From an uncultured Ruminiclostridium sp. (GTDB lineage: Bacteria > Bacillota > Clostridia > Oscillospirales > Ruminococcaceae), in assembly GCA_947624435.1 (NCBI GenBank), contig CANQKE010000019.1:1-46107 (forward strand): a stretch of 46,107 nucleotides of DNA, read 5' to 3'. This document shows, one piece after another, positions 16,922 through 24,526 of the stretch; the first letter of the stretch is position 1; each line of letters begins with the position of its first letter. The position numbers were made by a program, and so were the translations under genes. The notes below the pieces were generated by a model, which was not told the origin of the DNA, made no database searches, and saw only the letters and a program-made list of their open reading frames with translations.

Positions 16922-17986
16922 CTATCTAGCGTCGATGGCTGAGGAAATGAGGTTATCCAACAGCTCCTCGTAGCTTATTCCGCTTTCGGTAAGTATTGAC
17001 GGGAATATACTGTTCTTCTCCAATCCCGGAAGCCCGCGCACACGCCTTATTATTATATCTGTTCCGCAAAGCATCATATCTATCCTTGCAAAGCTCTTGC
17101 AGGAAAGCGCACGGAACGCCGCCCTCGCCGCGTCCTTTACCTTGCTTTGGGTAACGCCGTCCAGCTTTGCCGGAACTTCAAACGAATAAGTCTGAGCGAT
17201 ATATTCCGACGCATTGTCTGTCTTTTTATTCTGCGGTATAAGCTCTCCGACGGCAGTCCTGTCGTTTTTCAGTCCGCCGCTGACTATTGCACATTCCAGC
17301 AGCCTGCCCTTAAGCTCTTTTTCTATTATTATCGTATGGTGGTGGGAAAACGCCGTCTTTACCGCGTTTTCAAGCTCTTCACGGTTTTCCGCGCGGTATG
17401 CGCCTATAGAGGTGCTGCAATTTGCGGGAGTAACATACACCGGATAACCAAGCTGCTTTTCCGCATTCAACAGAGCCGTCCCCAATTCGTTCATAACGGA
17501 GCGTTCCAGTACGGTGTATTCTGCGGTTTTTAGTCCCGCTTCATTAAGCAGCATATAGGTGAGCTTTTTATCAAGGCAGGCATTTGATGAAGCAAGGTCG
17601 TTGCCTATCATCGGTATGCCCGACAGCTTGCATAATCCCTGTATGCGTCCGTCCTCGCCGTATTTCCCATGCAGGATGGGGAACACCGCGTCGATACGGT
17701 GGATAGACGCGTCGCCGCCCGGCATTATTTTTATAACGCCCTTATGCAGCGGATCGCAGCTTAAAATGCAGGAGCAGCAGTCGCTGTCTATTTCCCAACT
17801 GCCGTCCGGTATATTTTCATAGCTGCCCGGATAGAAAAGCCAGCGTCCCGCGCGGGTTATCCCTATCGGAAGCGGCTCATATTTATCCTTAGGTATAGCG
17901 TTAAGTACCGAATACGCTGTGGTAAGCGATGCGCTGTGATCTGCGGAGGAACCTCCGAACAGAACGCATATTCTCTTTTTTGCCAT
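16922..17986 (-). CDS. D-alanine--D-alanine ligase-like protein, active site degenerate
   Basis: This 354-residue ATP-grasp protein aligns along the whole of D-Ala-D-Ala ligase: FGGSSADHS (10-18), HGKYGEDGRIQG (106-117), LDKKLT (138-143), LGYPVYV, and a FARID / RGLPG end. Several residues essential in true Ddl are replaced. The ATP lysine of VKPAN is T186, and the Mg ligands of ExNxxPG are R315 and R317. The lysine of the AKY motif is E261 and the GGxSxE glutamate is D16. Only the RID aspartate (303) is kept. It is likely a pseudoenzyme or an altered ATP-grasp ligase, not the cell's Ddl. The ATG at 17986 with AGGGA upstream is preferred to an in-frame start at 18049. It is the first gene of a six-gene operon. 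Confidence 0.75.
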   Translation of the reverse strand: MAKKRICVLFGGSSADHSASLTTAYSVLNAIPKDKYEPLPIGITRAGRWLFYPGSYENIPDGSWEIDSDCCSCILSCDPLHKGVIKIMPGGDASIHRIDAVFPILHGKYGEDGRIQGLCKLSGIPMIGNDLASSNACLDKKLTYMLLNEAGLKTAEYTVLERSVMNELGTALLNAEKQLGYPVYVTPANCSTSIGAYRAENREELENAVKTAFSHHHTIIIEKELKGRLLECAIVSGGLKNDRTAVGELIPQNKKTDNASEYIAQTYSFEVPAKLDGVTQSKVKDAARAAFRALSCKSFARIDMMLCGTDIIIRRVRGLPGLEKNSIFPSILTESGISYEELLDNLISSAIDAR

Positions 17987-18039
17987 CTGACATTCCCTCT
18001 CTCTGCTCACGATTTTCAGTAAAGCATATAAGTATTTAT

Positions 18040-18068
18040 AGTATACCATAAAATAAGCCCGATGTCAA
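18040..18068 (-). promoter_or_regulatory. Sigma-A promoter of the ddl-like/argS/yfhO operon
   Basis: On the minus strand TTGACA (18068-18063), 17 bases, then TATACT (18045-18040). It lies 54 bases ahead of the ligase-like start. The in-frame start at 18049 would lie inside the promoter, which supports 17986. Confidence 0.85.
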
Positions 18069-18127
18069 TTCCGATATGCGGATTTTGCGGTACTGCAACA
18101 AAAATTAGGCATTGTGGTTTTATGTGA

Positions 18128-18156
18128 TTGACAAAATACGAAAAAACGTTTATAAT
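18128..18156 (+). promoter_or_regulatory. Consensus sigma-A promoter of ACT-PFL pair
   Basis: TTGACA (18128-18133), 17 bases, TATAAT (18151-18156): a perfect match, placed 37 bases before the ACT gene. It is divergent from the promoter at 18040-18068. Confidence 0.9.
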
Positions 18157-18192
18157 TGTTGATATACAAATTCTTTCTTGAAAGGAAATAAT

Positions 18193-18462
18193 ATGAGAGC
18201 AGTAATTACAGTAATAGGCAAGGATACCGTAGGTATTCTCGCCAAGATAAGCACGGAATGTGCTGAAAACGGGGTTAATATAATGGACGTATCCCAGACG
18301 GTAATGCAGGATATGTTCGTTATGACGATGCTGGCGGATATGGAAAAAAGCACTATAGACTGTCCGGAGCTGTCCGATAAGCTGACCGAATCGGTCAAGG
18401 GCATGGGCTTACAGATACATGTGATGCACGAGGATATTTTCAACTCGATGCATAATATATGA
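18193..18462 (+). CDS. ACT domain protein (UPF0237)
   Basis: This 89-residue protein consists of a single ACT domain (RAVITVIGKDTVGILAKIS at the start, then GVNIMDVSQTVMQ). ACT domains bind small ligands, often amino acids. The stand-alone UPF0237 proteins are almost always encoded next to a PFL/UPF0210 protein, as here, so a regulatory partnership is likely, though its ligand is unknown. GAAAGGAA at 18180-18187 selects the ATG at 18193 over an in-frame TTG at 18178. Confidence 0.92.
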   Translation: MRAVITVIGKDTVGILAKISTECAENGVNIMDVSQTVMQDMFVMTMLADMEKSTIDCPELSDKLTESVKGMGLQIHVMHEDIFNSMHNI

Positions 18463-18479
18463 TCGGGGGACAGGCTTAA

Positions 18480-19835
18480 ATGTTCACAACTAACGATATT
18501 CTTGAAACCATAAAGATGATCCAGGAGGAAAATCTTGACATACGCACTATTACCATGGGAATATCGCTGCTTGACTGCATAGACAGTGATATAAACCGTT
18601 CCTGCGATAAAATATATGAAAAAATGATGCGCCTTGCGGAAAACCATGTCAAGACCGGAGAGATAATAGAAAAGCGTTACGGTATTCCGATAATAAACAA
18701 GCGACTTTCGGTCACTCCTATCTCCATGCTTGCCGCGGCGGCAAAGGGCAGTCCCGTAAAGTTTGCCAAGACGCTGCAAAAGGTTGCGGACGCAGTCGGC
18801 GTAAATTATGTCGGAGGCTATTCCGCGCTTGTCCATAAGGGATTTTCAGCCGGCGACCGCGAGCTTATCGAGTCGATACCGGAAGCGCTTTCCGTAACGA
18901 GTAAGGTATGCTCGTCGGTGAATATAGGCTCTACCAGAGCCGGTATAAATATGGACGCGGCCGCGATGATGGGTCGTATAATAAAGCAAGCGGCCGAAGC
19001 TACCACAAACGACCATTGCTTCGGCGCGGCAAAAATAGTAGTTTTCTGCAACGCTGTCGAGGACAATCCGTTCATGGCGGGCGCGTTCCACGGAACGGGA
19101 GAAGCGGACGCTGTCATAAATGTCGGCGTAAGCGGACCCGGCGTAGTACGCGCAAAGCTTGAAAAAATGCCGGACGCGACTATCGACGAGCTTGCCGAGG
19201 CTATAAAGAAGACCGCGTTCAAAATAACGCGTATGGGTCAGCTCGTAGGTACTCAGGCGGCCAAAATGCTGGGCGTTCCTTTCGGTATAGTCGATCTTTC
19301 ACTTGCGCCTACTCCTGCGGTAGGCGATAGCGTGGCGCATATACTTGAAGAAATGGGGCTTGAACGCTGCGGTGCTCACGGCACTACGGCGGCGCTAGCT
19401 ATGCTTAATGATGCGGTGAAAAAGGGCGGCGTAATGGCGTCCTCCAGCGTAGGAGGATTGTCCGGCGCATTTATTCCGGTATCGGAGGACGCCGGAATGA
19501 TAGACGCTGTGAATGCCGGCGCGCTTTCTATAGAAAAGCTGGAGGCTATGACCGCGGTATGCTCGGTAGGCCTTGATATGATAGTCGTACCCGGAGATAC
19601 CTCGGCGGAAACTTTAGCTGCGATAATTGCCGATGAAGCGGCTATAGGTATGGTGAACAGCAAGACCACCGCAGTGAGAGTAATTCCCGCAATAGGAATG
19701 AAAGAGGGAGAAACGCTGGAGTTTGGCGGATTGTTTGGCAGCGGGCCTGTTATGCCGCTGAGCAAATTTTCCTCCGCTAAATTCGTTTCACGCGGCGGAC
19801 GTATTCCCGCGCCGCTGCAAAGCCTTAAAAACTAA
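18480..19835 (+). CDS. PFL family protein (UPF0210/DUF711)
   Basis: This 451-residue glycine- and alanine-rich cytoplasmic protein of the UPF0210 family has typical blocks: TMGISLLDC near 24-32, [10 protein letters not shown] near 212-221, [16 protein letters not shown] near 260-275 and [18 protein letters not shown]. The family is related to pyruvate-formate-lyase-like folds by name only, and its reaction is not established. It begins 17 bases after the ACT gene and is co-transcribed from the promoter at 18128. A terminator follows. Confidence 0.92.
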   Translation: MFTTNDILETIKMIQEENLDIRTITMGISLLDCIDSDINRSCDKIYEKMMRLAENHVKTGEIIEKRYGIPIINKRLSVTPISMLAAAAKGSPVKFAKTLQKVADAVGVNYVGGYSALVHKGFSAGDRELIESIPEALSVTSKVCSSVNIGSTRAGINMDAAAMMGRIIKQAAEATTNDHCFGAAKIVVFCNAVEDNPFMAGAFHGTGEADAVINVGVSGPGVVRAKLEKMPDATIDELAEAIKKTAFKITRMGQLVGTQAAKMLGVPFGIVDLSLAPTPAVGDSVAHILEEMGLERCGAHGTTAALAMLNDAVKKGGVMASSSVGGLSGAFIPVSEDAGMIDAVNAGALSIEKLEAMTAVCSVGLDMIVVPGDTSAETLAAIIADEAAIGMVNSKTTAVRVIPAIGMKEGETLEFGGLFGSGPVMPLSKFSSAKFVSRGGRIPAPLQSLKN

Positions 19836-19868
19836 GGCGGCTTTTATAAACGAGTTTTTCTCTAAATG

Positions 19869-19908
19869 GGCTTTTCTCTTAATGATACGGGAGAAAAGCC
19901 TGTTTTTT
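19869..19908 (+). terminator. Terminator after PFL gene
   Basis: GGCTTTTCTC (19869-19878) pairs with GAGAAAAGCC (19891-19900), with two more T-G pairs toward the loop, followed by TGTTTTTT. Confidence 0.85.
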
Positions 19909-19956
19909 ATGTAAAAATAATACGATGAGAGTTATGTACCTATAAGAGAGGTTTTT

Positions 19957-20706
19957 ATGATAACGGATTCTTTTGATATCGGCAGCGAGCCTATCATCAC
20001 TCCTGCCTCGTTTTACGGCGAGTGTGAGAAAATATGCGATATTGCGATAGGCACGTTTTCAAGGAAAATATATCCCGCCGTGCTGGAGCATTTTCCAAAT
20101 GAGCAGGTCGGTGAAATACGCAGCGCAAACAGGATAATTCCGGTACATCTGCTTAATATCGGAAGTAAAAGCGTGATATTTTACCTTTCCGAGCTGGGCT
20201 CGGCGCTTGCGGCAACACAGGTGATAGAAATTAACGCGCTGACCGGCGCGGATAAATTTATACTGTTCGGCTCGGCAGGATCTCTTGACAGCGAAAAGAC
20301 TACCGGAAGGTATGTTGTCCCCACTGAGGCTTACCGCGACGAGGGAATGTCTTATCATTATGCTCCGCCGGCGGATTACATAACGATAAAAAATGCCGAA
20401 ACGGTGGAAAAGGTATGCATAGAAAACAGTTATCCTTATGTTAAAGGCAGGGTATGGACTACCGACGCTATTTTCCGTGAAACGAGCTATCTTGTTAATA
20501 AAAGGAGATCCGAGGGCTGTATTGCGGTAGAAATGGAGCTTGCCGGCGTTCAGGCGGTATGCGATTTTCACGGCTTTGAGCTGTATTATTTTCTGGTGAC
20601 CGGAGATGTGCTGGACACAGATAATTACACGTCGGTCGGTCTGCATAACGCTAATCACGGCATGGATAAATTCGATATTGCAATGAAAATAGCGGATATG
20701 CTGTAA
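19957..20706 (+). CDS. Nucleoside phosphorylase family protein (uridine phosphorylase-like)
   Basis: This 249-residue protein has the PNP/UDP phosphorylase fold. Family motifs are IFYLSELGSALAA (phosphate/ribose region), FGSAGSL (about 105-111), and VEMELAGVQAV (about 189-199), where Glu-Met-Glu binds the ribose hydroxyls. It probably cleaves a nucleoside with phosphate in purine or pyrimidine salvage, and base specificity is not visible. AGAGAGG precedes the ATG. It stands alone between a terminator and the DUF305 gene. Confidence 0.85.
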   Translation: MITDSFDIGSEPIITPASFYGECEKICDIAIGTFSRKIYPAVLEHFPNEQVGEIRSANRIIPVHLLNIGSKSVIFYLSELGSALAATQVIEINALTGADKFILFGSAGSLDSEKTTGRYVVPTEAYRDEGMSYHYAPPADYITIKNAETVEKVCIENSYPYVKGRVWTTDAIFRETSYLVNKRRSEGCIAVEMELAGVQAVCDFHGFELYYFLVTGDVLDTDNYTSVGLHNANHGMDKFDIAMKIADML

Positions 20707-20815
20707 TTTAGATAGAAACATTGCTTTAATATGTTGCTGCCGCACCGCTTTTTGTTTAACATTTTTTCATGTTTATGAATAGATTATAATGTGAATAACA
20801 AAAAGGAGAGCTTTC

Positions 20816-20839
20816 TTGGAAAGCGCAGTGTTGACATAA
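20816..20839 (+). CDS. Possible 7-codon leader peptide
   Basis: The only good ribosome site before the DUF305 gene (AAAAGGAG, 20801-20808) is correctly spaced for a TTG at 20816. That start opens a 7-codon frame (MESAVLT) ending in TAA at 20837-20839, one base before the DUF305 ATG. The DUF305 ATG itself has no close ribosome site. The arrangement suggests translational coupling, but it is speculative. Confidence 0.25.
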   Translation: MESAVLT

Positions 20840-20840
20840 T

Positions 20841-21410
20841 ATGAATACGAATTGTTTCAGCCCGGCAGTACGTCAGTATCTTTATGATTATAACTGCATA
20901 CTTGACGCCATGATAAATAAGATCGATTCCGCAAAGCAATGCGGAAGTATTTCTTATAATTTTATTTCACGCATGCTTCCTCACCATGAGGCTGCTATAA
21001 AAATGTGTGAAAATGTATTAAAATATACCACGGACAAAACGCTTATCTGTATTTGCAAGAACATAATCGCAGAGCAGACAAAAAGTATAGCAGATATGCT
21101 TAAAATACAGGAAGAGTGCGGCAACTGCAAAAGCCCGGCAAAATGCCTTGCCGAGTATGAATGCGCATTGCGTAAGATTTTAGACGATATGTTTTGCAAT
21201 ATGCGTACGGCAGAGCAGACTGATTGCATAAATTGCAATTTTTTGCGGGAAATGATACCTCATCATGAAGGGGCGGTTTACATGAGCGAAAATCTGTTGA
21301 AGTACGAGATATGCTCAGGACTTGTTCCGATAGCGAAAAGTATAATCATCGACCAGAAGAATGGAATAAAAGAGATGAAAAAGCTTTCCTGCACGCTTAA
21401 ATGTAAATAA
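20841..21410 (+). CDS. DUF305-type ferritin-like protein with internal duplication
   Basis: This 189-residue protein consists of two homologous helical units. The first (about 18-95) contains FISRMLPHHEAAIKM and the second (about 115-189) FLREMIPHHEGAVYM. Each has the PHHE motif of DUF305 proteins, which bind metals through His and Met residues. The linker is cysteine-rich (CGNCKSPAKC). There is no signal peptide or membrane span, unlike many periplasmic DUF305 proteins, so it is probably cytoplasmic. Metal binding is inferred from the family. A terminator follows within 40 bases. Confidence 0.8.
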   Translation: MNTNCFSPAVRQYLYDYNCILDAMINKIDSAKQCGSISYNFISRMLPHHEAAIKMCENVLKYTTDKTLICICKNIIAEQTKSIADMLKIQEECGNCKSPAKCLAEYECALRKILDDMFCNMRTAEQTDCINCNFLREMIPHHEGAVYMSENLLKYEICSGLVPIAKSIIIDQKNGIKEMKKLSCTLKCK

Positions 21411-21444
21411 ATCAGTTTGAAAATTGCAATCAGACAGATATCTG

Positions 21445-21479
21445 AAAAAATCCCGCACAATTTTTGAGCGGGATTTTTT
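21445..21479. terminator. Bidirectional terminator
   Basis: A perfect 12-bp repeat (AAAAAATCCCGC 21445-21456, GCGGGATTTTTT 21468-21479) has T-runs on both strands. It separates the convergent DUF305 and spoVT genes. Confidence 0.9.
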
Positions 21480-21521
21480 ATATACTGTTTGTATATTATT
21501 TATTGAAGCGTTGTATATCCG

Positions 21522-22067
21522 TCAGGACTGCTCCATCTGTTTACCGAAATACATTGCGGCAGCTTCGATAAGCGCCGTCTGCTTGTCATCGACGGTGGAA
21601 TTTTCGTCCTTTGCAAGCATTATTACCGCGCCGTTCACATCACCCTCCGCCATTATCGGGGCGCAGGCTATAGCAAATTTATTGACACCCTCTATAGGGT
21701 TTATCTTTTCTTCTCCTACCGTTCTGTGATAAAGGGATTTTCTTTGCTCGATAAGGTCCTCAAGCGAGCTGGATACCCTGCGCTCAAGCACCTCTTTTTT
21801 CTGTATGCCGGACGCCGCAATGACATGGTCGCGGTCGCAGATCACGGTGGGATATCCGCCTACCTTAAAAAGTACGTCCGCATACTGGTCTGCGCTGCCG
21901 GACATTTCTCCTACGGGGGAGTATTTTCTGAATATGACCTCGCCGTCCACGCTGGTGTATATTTCAAGAGGAGTACCCTCGCGTATCCTCATTGTGCGTC
22001 TGATCTCTTTGGGTATCACAACACGTCCGAGATCGTCTATCCTTCTTACTATACCGGTTGCTTTCAT
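21522..22067 (-). CDS. spoVT: Stage V sporulation protein T (AbrB-type regulator)
   Basis: This 181-residue transcription factor has the N-terminal AbrB/MazE swapped-hairpin DNA-binding domain (MKATGIVRRIDDLGRVVIPKEIRR, shortened here), then a GAF-like C-terminal domain from about 55. SpoVT modulates sigma-G-dependent genes in the forespore. Length and domain order match. AAAGGA precedes the ATG. In Bacillus spoVT lies directly before yabM; here the yabM-yabN cluster is 13 kb away, so that link is broken. Confidence 0.93.
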   Translation of the reverse strand: MKATGIVRRIDDLGRVVIPKEIRRTMRIREGTPLEIYTSVDGEVIFRKYSPVGEMSGSADQYADVLFKVGGYPTVICDRDHVIAASGIQKKEVLERRVSSSLEDLIEQRKSLYHRTVGEEKINPIEGVNKFAIACAPIMAEGDVNGAVIMLAKDENSTVDDKQTALIEAAAMYFGKQMEQS

Positions 22068-22096
22068 ATATAAAATATCCTTTCCTTTTCGTTATC

Positions 22097-22119
22097 GGCG
22101 GAGTCTGTCCGCCTTTTTT
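22097..22119 (+). terminator. Hairpin with T-run inside the spoVT leader
   Basis: GGCGGA (22097-22102) and TCCGCC (22108-22113) are followed by six Ts on the plus strand. It would terminate transcription entering antisense from spoVT toward plsY. On the minus strand it is a 5'-UTR stem 30 bases before the spoVT start. Confidence 0.5.
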
Positions 22120-22207
22120 CAAAATTAGCTTTCGCAAAAATATTGTTTCACGCTTTAAGTCGAATATGCAAAAATTCCGCCGAATTTTGCGCCGACTGAT
22201 AAAATTC

Positions 22208-22222
22208 GTAAACGACGTTTAC
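22208..22222. promoter_or_regulatory. 15-bp palindrome, candidate operator
   Basis: GTAAACG-A-CGTTTAC is a perfect 7-bp inverted repeat around one base. It ends 5 bases upstream of the -35 box of the promoter at 22228, a position typical for an operator. I do not recognise the regulator. Confidence 0.5.
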
Positions 22223-22227
22223 TGAGT

Positions 22228-22256
22228 TTGACATTATCAACTGGAAGTCATATATT
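22228..22256 (+). promoter_or_regulatory. Promoter P1 of plsY operon
   Basis: TTGACA (22228-22233), 17 bases, TATATT (22251-22256). A second possible start is the extended -10 TGATATAAT at 22312-22320, without a clear -35 box. The 22068-22387 gap otherwise holds the hairpin at 22097 and the palindrome at 22208. Confidence 0.65.
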
Positions 22257-22387
22257 GTATTCTAATTTTAGGCAAAAACTTGATTTTGTCTAATGACTTT
22301 TGTGATTTTTTGTGATATAATCTATTATGTAGAATTATGTCGAATCAAAAGCCGGACATAAAACTTTCGGAACAAGGGGGCAGTGTA

Positions 22388-22996
22388 ATGTTACGGACGG
22401 TTTTGTTTACTCTTATCGGGTACTTTTCCGGCAGCATTTTATATGCTAACGTATTCGGAACTATTTTCGGCAAAAAAGAGATGTATCAAAACAGCACCGA
22501 CAAGAACCCCGGTACCGCAAACGCTTATAAATACGGAGGTTTTTGGTGTGGCACGCTTACACTGATCTTTGACCTACTTAAAGGTTTTTTGCCGGTGTTC
22601 ATATATTTGCTTTCGTCTGAACAAAACGACTGGGGATTGATCCCGGTGCTGGTTTCGCCGGTGATAGGTCATATTTTTCCGATATTCGCAAAATTTCACG
22701 GCGGAAAAGGTATCGCGGTCACATTCGGCTGCCTTTTGGGGTTGTTCCCGCATTGCAAGCCGTTATTTTTGTTTGCGGTCGTGTTTATATTCCTGTCCGT
22801 GTGTCTGAGGATATCTCCGCACTTCTACCGTACCATTGCCGCATATCCGCTTGCTTTCCTTGCTATGCTTATAGCGGGAGTTGACCCGGCGGTACGGTTC
22901 GGCTTTCTGATCATCACCGCTGCCGTATGCCTTAAAATGTATTTGAGTAAGGAAGAAAGGGGAAGAGTTAAGATCAGAATATTATGGATGCACTGA
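22388..22996 (+). CDS. plsY: Glycerol-3-phosphate acyltransferase PlsY
   Basis: PlsY transfers the acyl group from acyl-phosphate to glycerol 3-phosphate, the first step of phospholipid synthesis, at the membrane. The 202 residues contain about five spans and the three PlsY cytoplasmic motifs: GSILYA..G, KNPGTANAY (about 38-46) and HGGKGIA (about 102-108). The ATG at 22388 is chosen for its AAGGGGG site and because the family begins with this first helix. An ATG at 22337 lies too close to the -10 box. It overlaps the next gene by 13 bases. Confidence 0.9.
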   Translation: MLRTVLFTLIGYFSGSILYANVFGTIFGKKEMYQNSTDKNPGTANAYKYGGFWCGTLTLIFDLLKGFLPVFIYLLSSEQNDWGLIPVLVSPVIGHIFPIFAKFHGGKGIAVTFGCLLGLFPHCKPLFLFAVVFIFLSVCLRISPHFYRTIAAYPLAFLAMLIAGVDPAVRFGFLIITAAVCLKMYLSKEERGRVKIRILWMH

Positions 22997-24144
22997 TTCT
23001 TTCATGCGGAACAGGCGGCGGACATAACAGCGCGTGCATGGCAATAGCCGAGGAAATGTCCGCAAGAGGTCATAACGCAAAGATACTTAACCCGTATCTG
23101 CTCAAGGACGATAAGACCGTCGATATTGTAAATAACGCGTATATCTCTCTTGCTCAGAAAGCGCCGTCCGCTTTCGGCGTGGTGTACAGCTTAGGTAACG
23201 CTTATCGAAAGCTGCCGGTCTCCTCTCCGGTATATCACGTCAACAGACGAATGGCGCCGCTGCTTGAAAAGTACCTCGGCGAGAATAAATTTGACGTTAT
23301 CGCGTCGACGCACCTTTTTCCCGCGGAGATGCTCACAAATCTTAAGCAGCGCGGAGCTTCTCTTCCGAAAACTTATTTTATAGCTACCGATTACACCTGT
23401 ATTCCTTTTACCGAAGAGACCGACTGCGATCACTATGTGATACCGGCAAAAAAGCTGGAAAATGAATTTGTTGCGAGAGGAATACCGAAAGAGCGTATTT
23501 TACCGTTCGGGATACCGGTCGGAAAATGTTTTCGCGAGCAAATCGGCAGGGATGAAGCAAGAAAACGCCTCGGCATGGATCTTACCGCAAAGTATATTCT
23601 TATAGCCGGAGGAAGCATAGGCGCCGGTCAGATAGAGCAGATAGTGCCGCTTTTGCTGGAGCATTATGGAGGAACCGTTAATATCATAGTTGTATGCGGT
23701 AATAATCATGCTTTGTATCTGCGTCTGGAGCAGAATTACGGAAAGCGCTGCAAATTGCTTGAATATACCGACGATATGGCGATATATATGCAGGCATGCG
23801 ACTTGTTTTTGTCAAAGCCGGGCGGATTATCCTCGACGGAAGCGGCGGTAGTAGGCACGCCGCTCATACACATTACGCCGATACCGGGCTGCGAGACCCG
23901 CAATATGCTGTTCTTTGAAGAAAACGGCATGAGCTGCGCCGTCAGGAATCCGAAAAGCCAGCTTATCACCGCTTGCGACAGCCTGCTTGACGAGGGCAGA
24001 CAGCGGGAGATCATCAATAATCAGAAAAAGATAATTTCCCCGAACGCCGCGGTTGATATCTGCGATTTTATGGAATTTATGGAAAATGACAATATACAGG
24101 CTGTAGAAAAAGTGTTCAAAAGCCGGAAGGAAAGAGGAGTATGA
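22984..24144 (+). CDS. Diacylglycerol glycosyltransferase (MGDG synthase/UgtP-like, GT28)
   Basis: This 386-residue GT-B glycosyltransferase begins LILSCGTGGGHNSA, the acceptor-lipid motif of MGDG synthase and UgtP-type enzymes. The C-terminal donor-binding half has LIAGGSIGAGQ (about 203-213) and the block KPGGLSSTEA (about 279-288). It likely adds glucose or galactose to diacylglycerol at the inner membrane face, making glycolipids used as bulk lipids or lipoteichoic-acid anchors. The start lies inside the end of plsY, so acylation of glycerol phosphate and glycolipid assembly are translationally coupled. Confidence 0.88.
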   Translation: MDALILSCGTGGGHNSACMAIAEEMSARGHNAKILNPYLLKDDKTVDIVNNAYISLAQKAPSAFGVVYSLGNAYRKLPVSSPVYHVNRRMAPLLEKYLGENKFDVIASTHLFPAEMLTNLKQRGASLPKTYFIATDYTCIPFTEETDCDHYVIPAKKLENEFVARGIPKERILPFGIPVGKCFREQIGRDEARKRLGMDLTAKYILIAGGSIGAGQIEQIVPLLLEHYGGTVNIIVVCGNNHALYLRLEQNYGKRCKLLEYTDDMAIYMQACDLFLSKPGGLSSTEAAVVGTPLIHITPIPGCETRNMLFFEENGMSCAVRNPKSQLITACDSLLDEGRQREIINNQKKIISPNAAVDICDFMEFMENDNIQAVEKVFKSRKERGV

Positions 24145-24202
24145 GGGGAAAACCATCAGGGTTTTCACCCTCATTAGTGATAAGTGCCGCTCGTAGAGCG
24201 GC
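24141..24202 (+). repeat. First two hairpins of a five-hairpin array
   Basis: Hairpin 1 pairs ATGAGGGGAAAACC (24141-24154) with GGTTTTCACCCTCAT (24160-24174, one extra base), overlapping the glycosyltransferase stop. Hairpin 2 is GCCGCTC-GTA-GAGCGGC (24186-24202), 7 bp and perfect. Neither has a T-run. Confidence 0.7.
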
Positions 24203-24243
24203 AAAAATGAGCAAGTATGTCAGCACATACTTGCTCATTTTTT
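24203..24243. terminator. Strong terminator, 18-bp stem
   Basis: AAAAATGAGCAAGTATGT (24203-24220) and its perfect complement (24225-24242) flank a CAGC loop, with A- and T-runs at the ends. This is the main terminator of the plsY operon and directly abuts hairpin 2. Confidence 0.9.
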
Positions 24244-24245
24244 GG

Positions 24246-24293
24246 TCAGCTTGTCGAAAAATCCGACCGCAGGGAGGTTTTTCGACAAGCTGA
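24246..24293. repeat. 16-bp inverted repeat with 16-base loop
   Basis: TCAGCTTGTCGAAAAA (24246-24261) pairs perfectly with 24278-24293 around a GC-rich loop. It has no terminator tail. The long perfect arms and conserved-looking loop resemble a dispersed palindromic (REP/MITE-like) element. I see no second copy in this window. Confidence 0.65.
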
Positions 24294-24318
24294 ATATAAA
24301 CGCTTTTCAAACAAATTA

Positions 24319-24348
24319 AACGGAGCTTGTAAAACAGCTTCGTTTTTT
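24319..24348 (+). terminator. Fifth hairpin, terminator-like
   Basis: AACGGAGCT (24319-24327) and AGCTTCGTT (24336-24344, one G-T pair) are followed by TTTTTTGTTTT. It is the last structure before the tepA promoter. The rest of the 24145-24526 gap holds that promoter and a leader. Confidence 0.65.
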
Positions 24349-24386
24349 GTTTTCCGAAAAAATTACAAATAAAAGGCTCTTTGAAT

Positions 24387-24415
24387 TTGACATCAAGCCG
24401 GAATTATGATATACT
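24387..24415 (+). promoter_or_regulatory. Sigma-A promoter of the tepA-ftsK unit
   Basis: TTGACA (24387-24392), 17 bases, TATACT (24410-24415), about 110 bases before tepA. Confidence 0.8.
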
Positions 24416-24526
24416 AATATAGTATATGTTCGTTTGGTGCAAAACCGACAGATTTGTGTGTCGGGATAGTATATTTGCCGCCGGTTCAGAAAAAACTAAT
24501 TTCAAAAAACATGAAAGGGTGTTTTG

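Noticed and set aside
22120-22200. Sigma-G-type promoter for spoVT (GCATA ... CAATATT on the minus strand)
   Set aside because: The -10 match is poor and the spacing of 19 is too long to support.
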